64,000 bases of DNA from Idiomarina sp. MD25a (lineage in GTDB: Bacteria; Pseudomonadota; Gammaproteobacteria; Enterobacterales; Alteromonadaceae), in NCBI RefSeq assembly GCF_001870515.1, contig NZ_MDGT01000003.1:998842-1062841 (forward strand). The letters run 5' to 3'. The position numbers and the translations under genes were made by a program. Below the pieces are notes generated by a model. It searched no databases. It saw nothing but the letters and a program-made list of their open reading frames with translations, and had not been told where the DNA came from. Positions 47,554 through 55,872 of the stretch are shown here, one piece after another (positions within the stretch are counted from its first letter, which is position 1; every line of letters starts with the position of its first letter).

Positions 47554-47581
47554 AAAAAACCCCGCATTGGCGGGGTTTTTT
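47554..47581. terminator. Bidirectional intrinsic terminator
   Basis: CCCCGC (47560-47565) and GCGGGG (47570-47575) form a stem around ATTG, with an A-run on the left and a T-run on the right. It serves both gpt (+) and proS (-), which converge here. Confidence 0.93.
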
Positions 47582-47589
47582 GTATGCGA

Positions 47590-49299
47590 TTATGCGTTGC
47601 GCAAGGTTTGATTTAAAAATTCCAGCACGTTTGCAATCGGCATTTTTTGTTTATCACGGTCACTACGTGATTGATACTCGACCATTTCTTCATCGAGGTT
47701 ACGTTCACCAATGACGATTTGATGCGGTACGCCGATCAATTCCATGTCAGTGAACATAACACCAGGACGCTCTTTACGATCATCAAATAGCACATCAAAA
47801 CCGGCATCTCGAAGCTGTTGATAAAGTTCATTAGCGACTTTTTGTACACGCGCCGACTTATGCATGTTCATCGGTACAATGGCAACCTCAAACGGTGCTA
47901 GCTCAGTCGGCCAGTTGATACCGCGGTCATCGTGGAATTGTTCGATAGCTGCAGCCACAACACGAGAAACACCGATACCATAACAGCCCATGGTTAACGT
48001 TTCGTGCTTGCCTGTTTCTGACAACACACCCACCTTCATCGCATTGCTGTATTTTTTACCTAATTGGAAAATATGGCCGACTTCGATGCCGCGCGCAATC
48101 TGCAGTGTGCCTTGACCACATGGACTAGGGTCGCCTGCAACAACGTTACGAATATCTTCGATAGCAGAAATGCTCGCATCGCGTACCCAATTAACGCCAG
48201 TCAACCATTGACCCTGTTTATTCGCGCCACAAGCAAAGTCTGCCAATACGGCTGCACTGCGATCGACAACCACGGGCATTGATGCATTAACAGGACCGAT
48301 GAAGGCCTCACCGCAACCCATCAACTTATCGCTATCTAGCATTTCTAGCGGCGTTGCAACCTGCGCCAGTTTTTCAGCTTTAATGGTATTAAGCTCGTGG
48401 TCGGCGCGCCAGACTAACATAACGGCTTCGGCTTCGACTTCGTCACTGGCCTTGACCAAAGCACACTGGACTGCTTGCTGAGCATCGACAGCTAATGGTT
48501 GTAAAAATGCACTGACTTCGTGACCGGTAACGTCATTGACTTGTTTATCTTGGCTTGGATTAGCGCGCTCATTGGTGGGGGCTAATGCCTCCGCCATCTC
48601 AACGTTGGCAGCATAATCAGAGCCGTCAGAGAACGCGATAGCGTCCTCACCAGAGCCTGCTAGGACATGAAACTCATGCGATGCGTGACCACCAATCGAG
48701 CCTGTATCAGCAATGACGGGTCTAAAGTCTAAACCTAAGCGTTGGAAGATACGGCAATAGGCGTCGTACATTTCATCATAGGCTTGCTGCAGTGACTCAT
48801 CCGTTAAGTGGAATGAGTATGCGTCCTTCATCATAAACTCGCGGGCACGCATGACACCAAAGCGTGGACGGATCTCGTCACGGAATTTGGTTTGGATTTG
48901 GAACAGTGTCAGTGGCAACTGCTTATAACTACTGACTTCTTTACGCACCAACTCGCTAATAATCTCCTCGTGAGTCGGGCCTAACAAGAAATCACGCTCA
49001 TGACGGTCTTTAATACGCAACAGTTCCGGACCGTAGTCTTCCCAACGCCCAGACTCTTGCCACAAGTCAGCGGGCTGCACCATCGGCATTAAAATCTCTA
49101 AGGCGTTGATACGCTCCATTTCCTCACGTACAACACGCTCAACTTTCTTTAATACACGAAGACCTGTCGGGGTCCATGTGTAGAGTCCCGATGCCACTTT
49201 TCTGATCATGCCGGCTCGCAGCATTAGCTGATGGCTGACAATCTCAGCATCAGAGGGCGTTTCTTTTAAAGTAGATAGTAAATATTGACTGCTGCGCAT
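47590..49299 (-). CDS. proS: Prolyl-tRNA synthetase
   Basis: A 569-residue bacterial-type class II synthetase. It has the N-terminal catalytic part ([37 protein letters not shown]), an inserted YbaK-like editing domain (about residues 225-395) that clears Ala-tRNA(Pro), motif 3 ([15 protein letters not shown]) and a C-terminal anticodon-binding domain. The MMP- and GPT-type active-site segments are intact. It is a stand-alone gene between two convergent or divergent neighbours. Confidence 0.98.
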   Translation of the reverse strand: MRSSQYLLSTLKETPSDAEIVSHQLMLRAGMIRKVASGLYTWTPTGLRVLKKVERVVREEMERINALEILMPMVQPADLWQESGRWEDYGPELLRIKDRHERDFLLGPTHEEIISELVRKEVSSYKQLPLTLFQIQTKFRDEIRPRFGVMRAREFMMKDAYSFHLTDESLQQAYDEMYDAYCRIFQRLGLDFRPVIADTGSIGGHASHEFHVLAGSGEDAIAFSDGSDYAANVEMAEALAPTNERANPSQDKQVNDVTGHEVSAFLQPLAVDAQQAVQCALVKASDEVEAEAVMLVWRADHELNTIKAEKLAQVATPLEMLDSDKLMGCGEAFIGPVNASMPVVVDRSAAVLADFACGANKQGQWLTGVNWVRDASISAIEDIRNVVAGDPSPCGQGTLQIARGIEVGHIFQLGKKYSNAMKVGVLSETGKHETLTMGCYGIGVSRVVAAAIEQFHDDRGINWPTELAPFEVAIVPMNMHKSARVQKVANELYQQLRDAGFDVLFDDRKERPGVMFTDMELIGVPHQIVIGERNLDEEMVEYQSRSDRDKQKMPIANVLEFLNQTLRNA

Positions 49300-49374
49300 G
49301 GTCGAACAATCTCTATGTCAGTTGAACAAAATCGGAGGGAAGTTTAACAGCCTATCTGCAAGCGACAAAGCCTT

Positions 49375-50088
49375 TTACGGACAATAGCGGACAATTTTTT
49401 CGACTGCCACACGGTTGTCACGTACTTGCCAGTGAATATCTAAATCATAAAGCCGGCTGGCATACATCTTAGGGTCAACTTTTTGTTTTTTATAAGCGGG
49501 TCGAACGTCAAAACCGAGTAATTCACTGATTAACTCGCGTAGATGTGGATAGCTAGTCGTGTTGTGCTCCATAAAGTAACTTGCTTGCTCACTAAATACT
49601 ACGGCCAAGCTAGGTTGAGGCGCTGTGGGTGCCAGCGAACTCTTGGCATCACTGATGGCATCGCAATAGGGAATATAAGGTTTGATGTCAATAATGGGGG
49701 TGTTGTCAACTAAATCGGCGCCGGCGACGACTAAATGAAAATAAGGTTCGTGATTAACTGCTAACAGCTTAACCGCGGATAAGCCTATGTTGCTCGGTCG
49801 AAAAGGAGAGCGCGTGGCAAAAACGCCAATCTTTTGGTTTCCGCCGAGACGCGGGGGTCTTACTTGAGCTTGCCACTGTGATTCCACGTTATGGTGAAAT
49901 TCAAACAGCAACCAAAGATGACTGTGTTGTTCGATTCCGCTAAACGCAGCGAGATAGTCGTAATCGCCGTAAGGCTTGATGATTCCCTCAGCGTGGGCGG
50001 CGAGACCGGGTTGGCGCGGCACACTAAACTTTTCAGGGAAAGGTGTGTGTATGTGGGCAATGGTTTGCGACGTTGGTTTATTTGTCAT
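49375..50088 (-). CDS. trmO: tRNA (t6A37) N6-methyltransferase TrmO
   Basis: A 237-residue protein of the TsaA/YaeB family that makes m6t6A at position 37 of threonine tRNA, using SAM with an unusual beta-barrel fold. AHIHTPFPEKFSVPRQPGLA and GVFATRSPFRPSNIGLSAVKL are diagnostic. The C-terminal FDVRPAYKKQKVDPKMYASRLYDLDIHWQV is also conserved. No operon partner is visible on either side. Confidence 0.93.
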   Translation of the reverse strand: MTNKPTSQTIAHIHTPFPEKFSVPRQPGLAAHAEGIIKPYGDYDYLAAFSGIEQHSHLWLLFEFHHNVESQWQAQVRPPRLGGNQKIGVFATRSPFRPSNIGLSAVKLLAVNHEPYFHLVVAGADLVDNTPIIDIKPYIPYCDAISDAKSSLAPTAPQPSLAVVFSEQASYFMEHNTTSYPHLRELISELLGFDVRPAYKKQKVDPKMYASRLYDLDIHWQVRDNRVAVEKIVRYCP

Positions 50089-50160
50089 TTCTCTTAACTG
50101 TTAGCGGATTTAACTAAATTTTAGCGATTGGGTAAATTCAAAATGCTGCGGCAGCGCGGT

Positions 50161-50177
50161 TAAGTTAATTTAACTTA
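50161..50177. promoter_or_regulatory. Perfect palindrome upstream of the sigma-54 promoter
   Basis: TAAGTTAA-T-TTAACTTA, eight bases on each side of a single T, centred about 33 bases before the -24 element. It could bind the enhancer protein or another regulator. The distance is shorter than usual for a sigma-54 activator site. Confidence 0.4.
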
Positions 50178-50201
50178 TTGTATTTAAAAGAAAAAATTAC
50201 A

Positions 50202-50218
50202 TTGGCACGCGCTTTGCT
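50202..50218 (+). promoter_or_regulatory. Sigma-54 (-24/-12) promoter
   Basis: TTGGCACG-CGCT-TTGCT matches the RpoN consensus (TGGCACG, four bases, TTGCW) at every conserved position. It predicts a start near 50229, about 80 bases upstream of the DUF4097-like gene, the only gene it could serve. No other near-consensus -24/-12 site was noticed in the gene gaps. Confidence 0.75.
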
Positions 50219-50307
50219 CAATCTTGTCTACAACATAACTGTTTAGTTGGACGTGACCTAGCTGTTAGGCACGTTAGCTACAAAAATAACATAGAAAGGG
50301 AAGCAAC

Positions 50308-50967
50308 ATGATGAAAAATAAAGTTTGGCCAATTGCGATTTGCTTGGTGGGTGGATTAACCGTGACTTCAGCAGCGTGCGCACAAGACGTTGTTAAGCGT
50401 TCACATACATTTAACGTATCAGCAGACACAGAGTTGAGCGTTGAGGCGGCCGTCGGCACTGTTAAGTTTGTGAAAGGCGACATAAACTCGCAGGTAGTTG
50501 AAGTTGAGCTGGTTATAGAAGCTAATGATGATAGCTTCTTCTACGGTGGTGGTGATATTAATAGCGTGCATTTAGAAACTGACCAACACGGTAATGAATT
50601 GGAACTCAGTATTGAGCCTGATGATGAAGAAGTTGAAGTCACTTGGCGCATTACATTGCCTAAAATGCATAGTGTTGACGCTGATCTAGGTGTCGGTGAG
50701 ATGTCAGGAGAGTTATACACCACCAATGCGTCGTTTGAGGTGGGTGTTGGAGAAATAGATTTGGTATTGCACGGAGACAATGTCGATAAGGTTAAAGCTG
50801 AGGCTGGCATTGGCGATACCCGTATTCGCGGTTCGGTTCGAGGTGACTCAAATAGCGAACGTGTATTAATGACCTCTGAGAGTGAGCTCACCAGCACCGG
50901 AGATTACCGTATTAAGGCAGAAGTCGGTGTTGGCGATATCACACTTGATTTTAAAGAATTAAATTAA
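50308..50967 (+). CDS. Exported DUF4097-like beta-repeat protein
   Basis: A 219-residue protein with a signal peptide (cleaved near ACAQ, residue 25) and a repetitive beta-strand body. The motif G-x-G-[ED] recurs (LGVGEM, VGVGEI, AGIGDT, VGVGDI), with 20-45 residues between units, typical of DUF4097/adhesin-like beta-solenoids. Many aspartates and glutamates make it strongly acidic. Function is unknown; such proteins appear in envelope-stress settings. A sigma-54 promoter lies just upstream. Two adjacent ATGs (50308 and 50311) could start it. Confidence 0.8.
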   Translation: MMKNKVWPIAICLVGGLTVTSAACAQDVVKRSHTFNVSADTELSVEAAVGTVKFVKGDINSQVVEVELVIEANDDSFFYGGGDINSVHLETDQHGNELELSIEPDDEEVEVTWRITLPKMHSVDADLGVGEMSGELYTTNASFEVGVGEIDLVLHGDNVDKVKAEAGIGDTRIRGSVRGDSNSERVLMTSESELTSTGDYRIKAEVGVGDITLDFKELN

Positions 50968-50986
50968 GTTAATGAATCGGCGGTGA

Positions 50987-51370
50987 CTATTGTTTAGGCG
51001 CTGCTGCTTGACCAAAACAACTGACTGACGTGTAGCATCGTGAGCTCGCGTCAGTCGGAATATTAAAGCACTGCATCGAAAATACGTGTGTTGCACCGAA
51101 CCTTGCGGCATCTTCCCGTAACGCTTGCTGTGCTTCCTTTGCTGACGCGGCAGGCTGATTGAAGCCTACTTGACAGCTATCACCTGTCACAATACTCAGC
51201 AACTTAAAAGGCGACGCTGCATTTAACGATTGTTGATGCAGCGTCACTTCGCTTGAGGAAACGTTGGTTGTCTCGTCCGTCATAGCCAAACTCTGTGGCC
51301 ATTGAAAAGAAGAACATCCCATGAGTAATGTACTGCAGCAACTTGCTGCTAATAATGCTCGATAAAACAA
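50987..51370 (-). CDS. rcsF: RcsF-like outer-membrane lipoprotein
   Basis: A 127-residue lipoprotein. The signal peptide ends in LLMGC (lipobox, Cys19). The mature part carries four more cysteines, C66, C101, C112 and C118 (GDSCQ; MQCF; RCYTSVSC), with the spacing of the two disulphides of E. coli RcsF. GDSCQ and FGATHVFSMQC are close to RcsF (GDSCQ; ANAVLLHSC). RcsF senses envelope and LPS damage and signals to IgaA-RcsCDB. The start is TTG behind GGGAGA. No Rcs phosphorelay gene is in the window, so the partner is unknown. Confidence 0.75.
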   Translation of the reverse strand: MFYRALLAASCCSTLLMGCSSFQWPQSLAMTDETTNVSSSEVTLHQQSLNAASPFKLLSIVTGDSCQVGFNQPAASAKEAQQALREDAARFGATHVFSMQCFNIPTDASSRCYTSVSCFGQAAAPKQ

Positions 51371-51397
51371 CGAACGTCTCCCATTTGAGTATTTTGA

Positions 51398-51811
51398 TTA
51401 CTTTATCAAAAATTCCTCTAATGAACGACCATTGTCAAGTGCGTTTTGCAATGCTTTAGGCATGCGACCCTGGCCTGTCCAAGTTTTAGATTCGCCATTT
51501 TCATCTTTAAATTCGTACTTAGGTGGTTTCGGCGCACGTTTGCGTTTTGGTGAGGCCAATTTATCACCACCAATTTCATCTTCTAAAATGTCAGAAATAT
51601 CAATCCCAGCTTCTTGCATATTACGTTTTAATTCTGCAATTTTCTGACGTTTTTCTTCGAGCGCTTTCTCTTGCTCAAGGGCCTCTTCTTCACGCTTACT
51701 GATAACATTGTCGAGTTTCTTTTGAACTTCATGTAGCTCATTTAAATCCAACTCTTTAAGAGCGGCATTTAATCGACGTTCGTGCGTAATTATATTAATA
51801 AATTCGCTCAT
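51398..51811 (-). CDS. H-NS family nucleoid-associated protein
   Basis: A 137-residue DNA-binding protein. The N-terminal coiled-coil oligomerisation part (about residues 10-70, with many Glu, Lys and Leu) is followed by a basic linker (SPKRKRAPKPPKY) and the C-terminal domain with the core motif TWTGQGRMP (110-118). H-NS coats AT-rich, often horizontally acquired DNA and silences it. The 124 bases directly upstream are AT-rich, which would fit autoregulation. It precedes the rcsF-like gene on the same strand by 27 bases, so the two may share a transcript. Confidence 0.94.
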   Translation of the reverse strand: MSEFINIITHERRLNAALKELDLNELHEVQKKLDNVISKREEEALEQEKALEEKRQKIAELKRNMQEAGIDISDILEDEIGGDKLASPKRKRAPKPPKYEFKDENGESKTWTGQGRMPKALQNALDNGRSLEEFLIK

Positions 51812-51935
51812 AGGTCTTCTCCAGTAATTAATAATTGGCAGTGATTTTATAAAACAAATCTCACCCGCAATTCTATAAGTAAAGGCTAAATACGAGATAT
51901 ATTACAATTGGATTAGCGATTTATTTATAAATATC

Positions 51936-51963
51936 AAAAAGGCGAGCTAGGCTCGCCTTTTTT
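51936..51963 (-). terminator. Intrinsic terminator after the ETF-QO gene
   Basis: AGGCGAGC (51940-51947) and GCTCGCCT (51951-51958) form an 8-bp stem around TAG, flanked by A- and T-runs. Read leftward it ends the ETF-QO transcript, and it lies just upstream of the H-NS promoter region. Confidence 0.88.
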
Positions 51964-51972
51964 ACGCACAAT

Positions 51973-53619
51973 TTACATATTCGGATAAGTTGGGCCGCCA
52001 CCACCTTCCGGAACGACCCAAGTAATATTCTGACTGGGATCTTTTATGTCACAGGTTTTGCAATGAATACAATTTTGCGCATTTATTTTAAATACATCTT
52101 TGCCATCTTCCTCGACAACTTCATATACACCCGCCGGACAATAACGTTGAGCGGGTTCAGCGTATTCAGGCAAATTCACGGTGAGTGGAATATCAGCATC
52201 TTTTAACTGCAGGTGACACGGTTGGTCTTCTGCATGGTTGGTATTAGACAAAAAGACAGAGGATAAGCGATCAAACGTGATTTTATTATCCGGTTTAGGG
52301 TAATCGATCGGTTGATAATTATTAGCTTTCTCTGTGCATTTATAATCAGGCGTCCACTCTTTAAATTTGAAGGGTAGTTTTCCGCCAAAATAATTTTGAT
52401 CAAGTGTATTATATGCGCCACCTAAGAGGGTGCCGAGTTTGTGCACTGCGCCACCGAAATTACGTGAGCGATATAACTCATCAAATACCCAAGAATGTTC
52501 GAATGCCTTTTTATATGTCTCAAGGTCGCTGTGTTGCTTGCCTTGAGAAATTGCATCAAAAACAGTTTCAGCAGCCAACATACCCGATTTCATCGCAGTA
52601 TGATTCCCTTTTATCTTTGAGAAGTTAAGGGTACCGGCATTACAACCTAATAAAATTCCGCCTGGGAAGGTCATCTTAGGTAATGAATAATAACCACCTT
52701 TAGCGATGGCACGCGCGCCATAAGTTACACGCTTGCCATTTTCAAGCACCGACTTAATTGCGGGGTGAGTTTTAAAGCGTTGAAACTCTTGAAACGGATT
52801 TAAATATGGATTTTTGTAGTTCAAATCGATAATTAAGCCGACATAAACCTGCCCGTCATCGGCATGATACAAATAGCCACCGCCAGAACCATTTTCGTCC
52901 AATGGCCACCCCGCGGTGTGAACAACTTTACCAGGTTTATGTTGTTCAGCAGGTACGTCCCAGATCTCCTTGAAGCCGATACCGTAATGTTGTGGTGTGG
53001 CGTCCTTGTCGAGCTCAAACTGTTGCAACAACTGTTTACCTAAATGGCCGCGGCAACCTTCGGCAAAGAGTGTATATTTAGCTCTTAACTCCATGCCCGG
53101 CATGTAACCGTCTTTTTCTGAACCATCTTTGGCCACGCCCATATCGCCAGTAATGACACCACCGATACTACCGTCGTCATTTTTTATCAGTTCACTCGCC
53201 GCAAAACCAGGGAATATCTCGATACCTAGGCTCTCGGCTTGCTCTGCTAGCCAGCGACAAACATTTCCCATACTGACGATATAATTACCCTCGTTATGGA
53301 ACGTTTTTGGCACTGCTACATGGGGCAATTCACGGCTATTCTGAGCATCTTTCAAAAGCAGTATTTCATCTTTGGTGACGGCTGTATTGAGTGGGGCACC
53401 TCGCTCTTTCCAGTCAGGGAAGAGCTCATTCATCGCGCGTGGTTCAAATACTGCGCCCGACAATATGTGGGCACCGATGTCGGCACCTTTCTCGACAACA
53501 CAGATCATCAATTCTTGCTCTTTTTCTTGAGCAAGTTGTCCTAGTCGGCATGCTGCGGCCAGTCCTGAAGGACCGGCGCCCACGATGACGACATCAAAGT
53601 CCATACTTTCGCGTTCCAC
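51973..53619 (-). CDS. Electron-transfer flavoprotein-ubiquinone oxidoreductase
   Basis: A 548-residue membrane-associated flavoprotein that passes electrons from ETF to ubiquinone, linking fatty-acid and amino-acid dehydrogenases to respiration. FDVVIVGAGPSGLAAACRL binds FAD. The C-terminal NCIHCKTCDIKDPSQNI with an upstream Cys (QRYCPAGVYEV) holds the 4Fe-4S cluster. I take the GTG at 53619 (MERESMDFDVV), because GGAGG lies 5 bases upstream and homologues start here; the GTG at 53637 overlaps the previous gene. The etfAB genes are not in the window. Confidence 0.95.
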   Translation of the reverse strand: MERESMDFDVVIVGAGPSGLAAACRLGQLAQEKEQELMICVVEKGADIGAHILSGAVFEPRAMNELFPDWKERGAPLNTAVTKDEILLLKDAQNSRELPHVAVPKTFHNEGNYIVSMGNVCRWLAEQAESLGIEIFPGFAASELIKNDDGSIGGVITGDMGVAKDGSEKDGYMPGMELRAKYTLFAEGCRGHLGKQLLQQFELDKDATPQHYGIGFKEIWDVPAEQHKPGKVVHTAGWPLDENGSGGGYLYHADDGQVYVGLIIDLNYKNPYLNPFQEFQRFKTHPAIKSVLENGKRVTYGARAIAKGGYYSLPKMTFPGGILLGCNAGTLNFSKIKGNHTAMKSGMLAAETVFDAISQGKQHSDLETYKKAFEHSWVFDELYRSRNFGGAVHKLGTLLGGAYNTLDQNYFGGKLPFKFKEWTPDYKCTEKANNYQPIDYPKPDNKITFDRLSSVFLSNTNHAEDQPCHLQLKDADIPLTVNLPEYAEPAQRYCPAGVYEVVEEDGKDVFKINAQNCIHCKTCDIKDPSQNITWVVPEGGGGPTYPNM

Positions 53620-53633
53620 GTTAACCTCCGTAA

Positions 53634-55859
53634 TCACGAGCTGATGTCAATTGGCATCAACCCCTGATAGTTTTGCAATAGCTGTGTAATTTCTTCTGCG
53701 GGGATAGGGCGACTAAATAAGTAACCTTGTCCGACACCGCAGTCTCGGCTTAATAAAAACTCGACTTGTTCACTGGTCTCAATACCTTCTGCGACCAACT
53801 GGATGTTTAAGTTTTTGGCTAGATTAATAATCGTTTGTACGATGACAGCATCGTCTTCGTTATCGGGTAAATCGCGAACAAATGAGCGATCAATTTTCAG
53901 TGAAGTCACTGGGAAGTTCTTCAGATATGACAACGATGAATAGCCGACACCGAAGTCGTCAATCGCCAACGACATACCATGTTCACGTACCGAGTGCATA
54001 AAGTTGGTATGCGATTGAATATTTTCGATAAATACCTGTTCTGTGAGCTCGAGCTCGATAAAGCGCGGTGACAAACGCGCTTCGCTGACATTATCAACGA
54101 TAGTGTCGACTAGATCCGGTAAATGCAATTGTTTGCCTGAGATATTGATTGCCATGGTAAGGTCGGCGAAACCCATTTCGTGCCAACGTCTGAGTTGCTG
54201 ACATGCCGTTCGCATAACGAATTCAGACAAAGGAATAATGAGCCCTGTGTCCTCAGCGACTGGAATAAACTGGTCAGGTCCGATAACCGTACCGTCCTCT
54301 TTTACCCAACGCACCAGCGCCTCAAGACCGATAATTCTATGGCCTAGCAGTTCGACCTTAGGTTGATAGTAAACCTCAAGTGACTCTTGCTCTACGGCAT
54401 GACGTAATTGTTTTACCATTTCAAGCTTTTTGGCTAAGTCGCGATGCACTGCTTGGCTATATATATGATATGTGTTGCGACCGTTATCTTTTGCTTGATA
54501 GAGCGCTGTGTCGGCATTTCTAATCAGATACTCAGGGTTGTTGTCAGCGTCTTCTGCGAATGCAATGCCGATGGACGCACTAATAAATAACTCATATTCA
54601 TCGACATAAAAATGGGCATCCAAGGCCTGTAGCATCTGTTCAGCTAGAGTAAGTACCTGTTCGCGAGATGATGAACGTGGCAGCGCGAGTAAAAATTCGT
54701 CACCACCTGAACGCGCTAATACCGCGTCTTTTGGGGCTAACTTTTTAATTCGACGAGCGACCCGTTTAATCAGCTCATCACCTACGGTATGACCCAGTGC
54801 ATCGTTGACCTCTTTAAAGCGATCCAGGTCAACAAATAAAATGGCGGTAAGCCCATTTTCTGATGGGTCATTGAGCCACTCGGTCAATATTCGCATAAGT
54901 GCATTGCGATTAATAAGCCGAGTTAATGAGTCGTGCTCGGCGAGGTAAGCAATTTCTTTTTCTACACGCTCACGTTCGTCGATTTCGGAATACAGTTCAA
55001 TATTGGCATCGGCGAGTTGCTGAGCTTTATAACGACTTTGCGCTACGATGTAAAACACCAAAGTCAGCATGGCGGTAATAAATAAACCAGTGAAGAGTAA
55101 GGTCAGCGCAAAGCCTTCGCGTTCGTCCGCTAAACGCGCCGGGGTCATCCATACATGTAGCTGCCATTTTGACCCTAATAGTTGTAACGTTCGATTCACT
55201 GACCACTGTTCGCGCAACGATACATCACCAGCAAACTGGTAAAGCGTTTGACCATCGCGACTTATCGCGACTTGATAACCTTCACTGATATTTTGGCGAA
55301 TAACATCGTTCAGCAAGTCCTGCAGGCTAATAACTAAGCCTAAAAAGCCTTGCCGCTCGGCACCATCAATGCGCGAGAACATAACGATATCGCTACCGAT
55401 CCTGCCGAGGTTACCCGCACTACCTATCATCGCGTGCTGATTCCCCTGAGATTGCGGTAACACATCGATAAGCTCTGATTGTTTGAAAGGCGTTCCGAGT
55501 AGTTGTGCCTGCCGATTCGGGGGGTAGTATTTTTCAATGATTAACTCAGGCGACAACCAAACCATTGCGGTAATACTTTGATAATACAGTGAGATAATAC
55601 TGGCATCATCGTTCCAACGTTGATCAAGACTTTGTTGGCTCTGCTTTAATTCACGAGCAAATAACTCGGTGGCGAATAGATGCGCCACCAAGTTTTGCCT
55701 AATTTCGCGCTGTACGTTATAAGCTTCGTTTTCAAGTGCCTCATGAGCGTCTTGGTTTTCTAAATAGCGTACATATGAAAACGCTATAAGCGAGATCAGT
55801 ATCCCTGTAACGACGGTAATGAGGGCTTGCTTAGCACCTGCAAAAAGCTTTAAACGCAT
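53634..55859 (-). CDS. Membrane GGDEF-EAL c-di-GMP protein with CHASE-type sensor
   Basis: A 741-residue protein with two TM helices (about residues 12-32 and 250-272) around a periplasmic CHASE-like sensor. A short coiled coil, GGDEF (SGGDEFLL, intact) and EAL (LEALVRW, with IDDFGVGYSSLSYL and LKIDRSFV intact) follow. No RxxD inhibitory site is at the normal spacing. Both activities are possible. It stops 15 bases before the ETF-QO gene and follows aacS by 13 bases. It is the second such protein in the window (see 3044-5323), but its sensor domain is different. Confidence 0.93.
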   Translation of the reverse strand: MRLKLFAGAKQALITVVTGILISLIAFSYVRYLENQDAHEALENEAYNVQREIRQNLVAHLFATELFARELKQSQQSLDQRWNDDASIISLYYQSITAMVWLSPELIIEKYYPPNRQAQLLGTPFKQSELIDVLPQSQGNQHAMIGSAGNLGRIGSDIVMFSRIDGAERQGFLGLVISLQDLLNDVIRQNISEGYQVAISRDGQTLYQFAGDVSLREQWSVNRTLQLLGSKWQLHVWMTPARLADEREGFALTLLFTGLFITAMLTLVFYIVAQSRYKAQQLADANIELYSEIDERERVEKEIAYLAEHDSLTRLINRNALMRILTEWLNDPSENGLTAILFVDLDRFKEVNDALGHTVGDELIKRVARRIKKLAPKDAVLARSGGDEFLLALPRSSSREQVLTLAEQMLQALDAHFYVDEYELFISASIGIAFAEDADNNPEYLIRNADTALYQAKDNGRNTYHIYSQAVHRDLAKKLEMVKQLRHAVEQESLEVYYQPKVELLGHRIIGLEALVRWVKEDGTVIGPDQFIPVAEDTGLIIPLSEFVMRTACQQLRRWHEMGFADLTMAINISGKQLHLPDLVDTIVDNVSEARLSPRFIELELTEQVFIENIQSHTNFMHSVREHGMSLAIDDFGVGYSSLSYLKNFPVTSLKIDRSFVRDLPDNEDDAVIVQTIINLAKNLNIQLVAEGIETSEQVEFLLSRDCGVGQGYLFSRPIPAEEITQLLQNYQGLMPIDISS

Positions 55860-55872
55860 GAATTAGACTCTC

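Noticed and set aside
53620-53637. Upstream GTG start for ETF-QO
   Set aside because: The GGAGG ribosome-binding site lies after this codon and 5 bases before the GTG at 53619, which also matches the family N-terminus.
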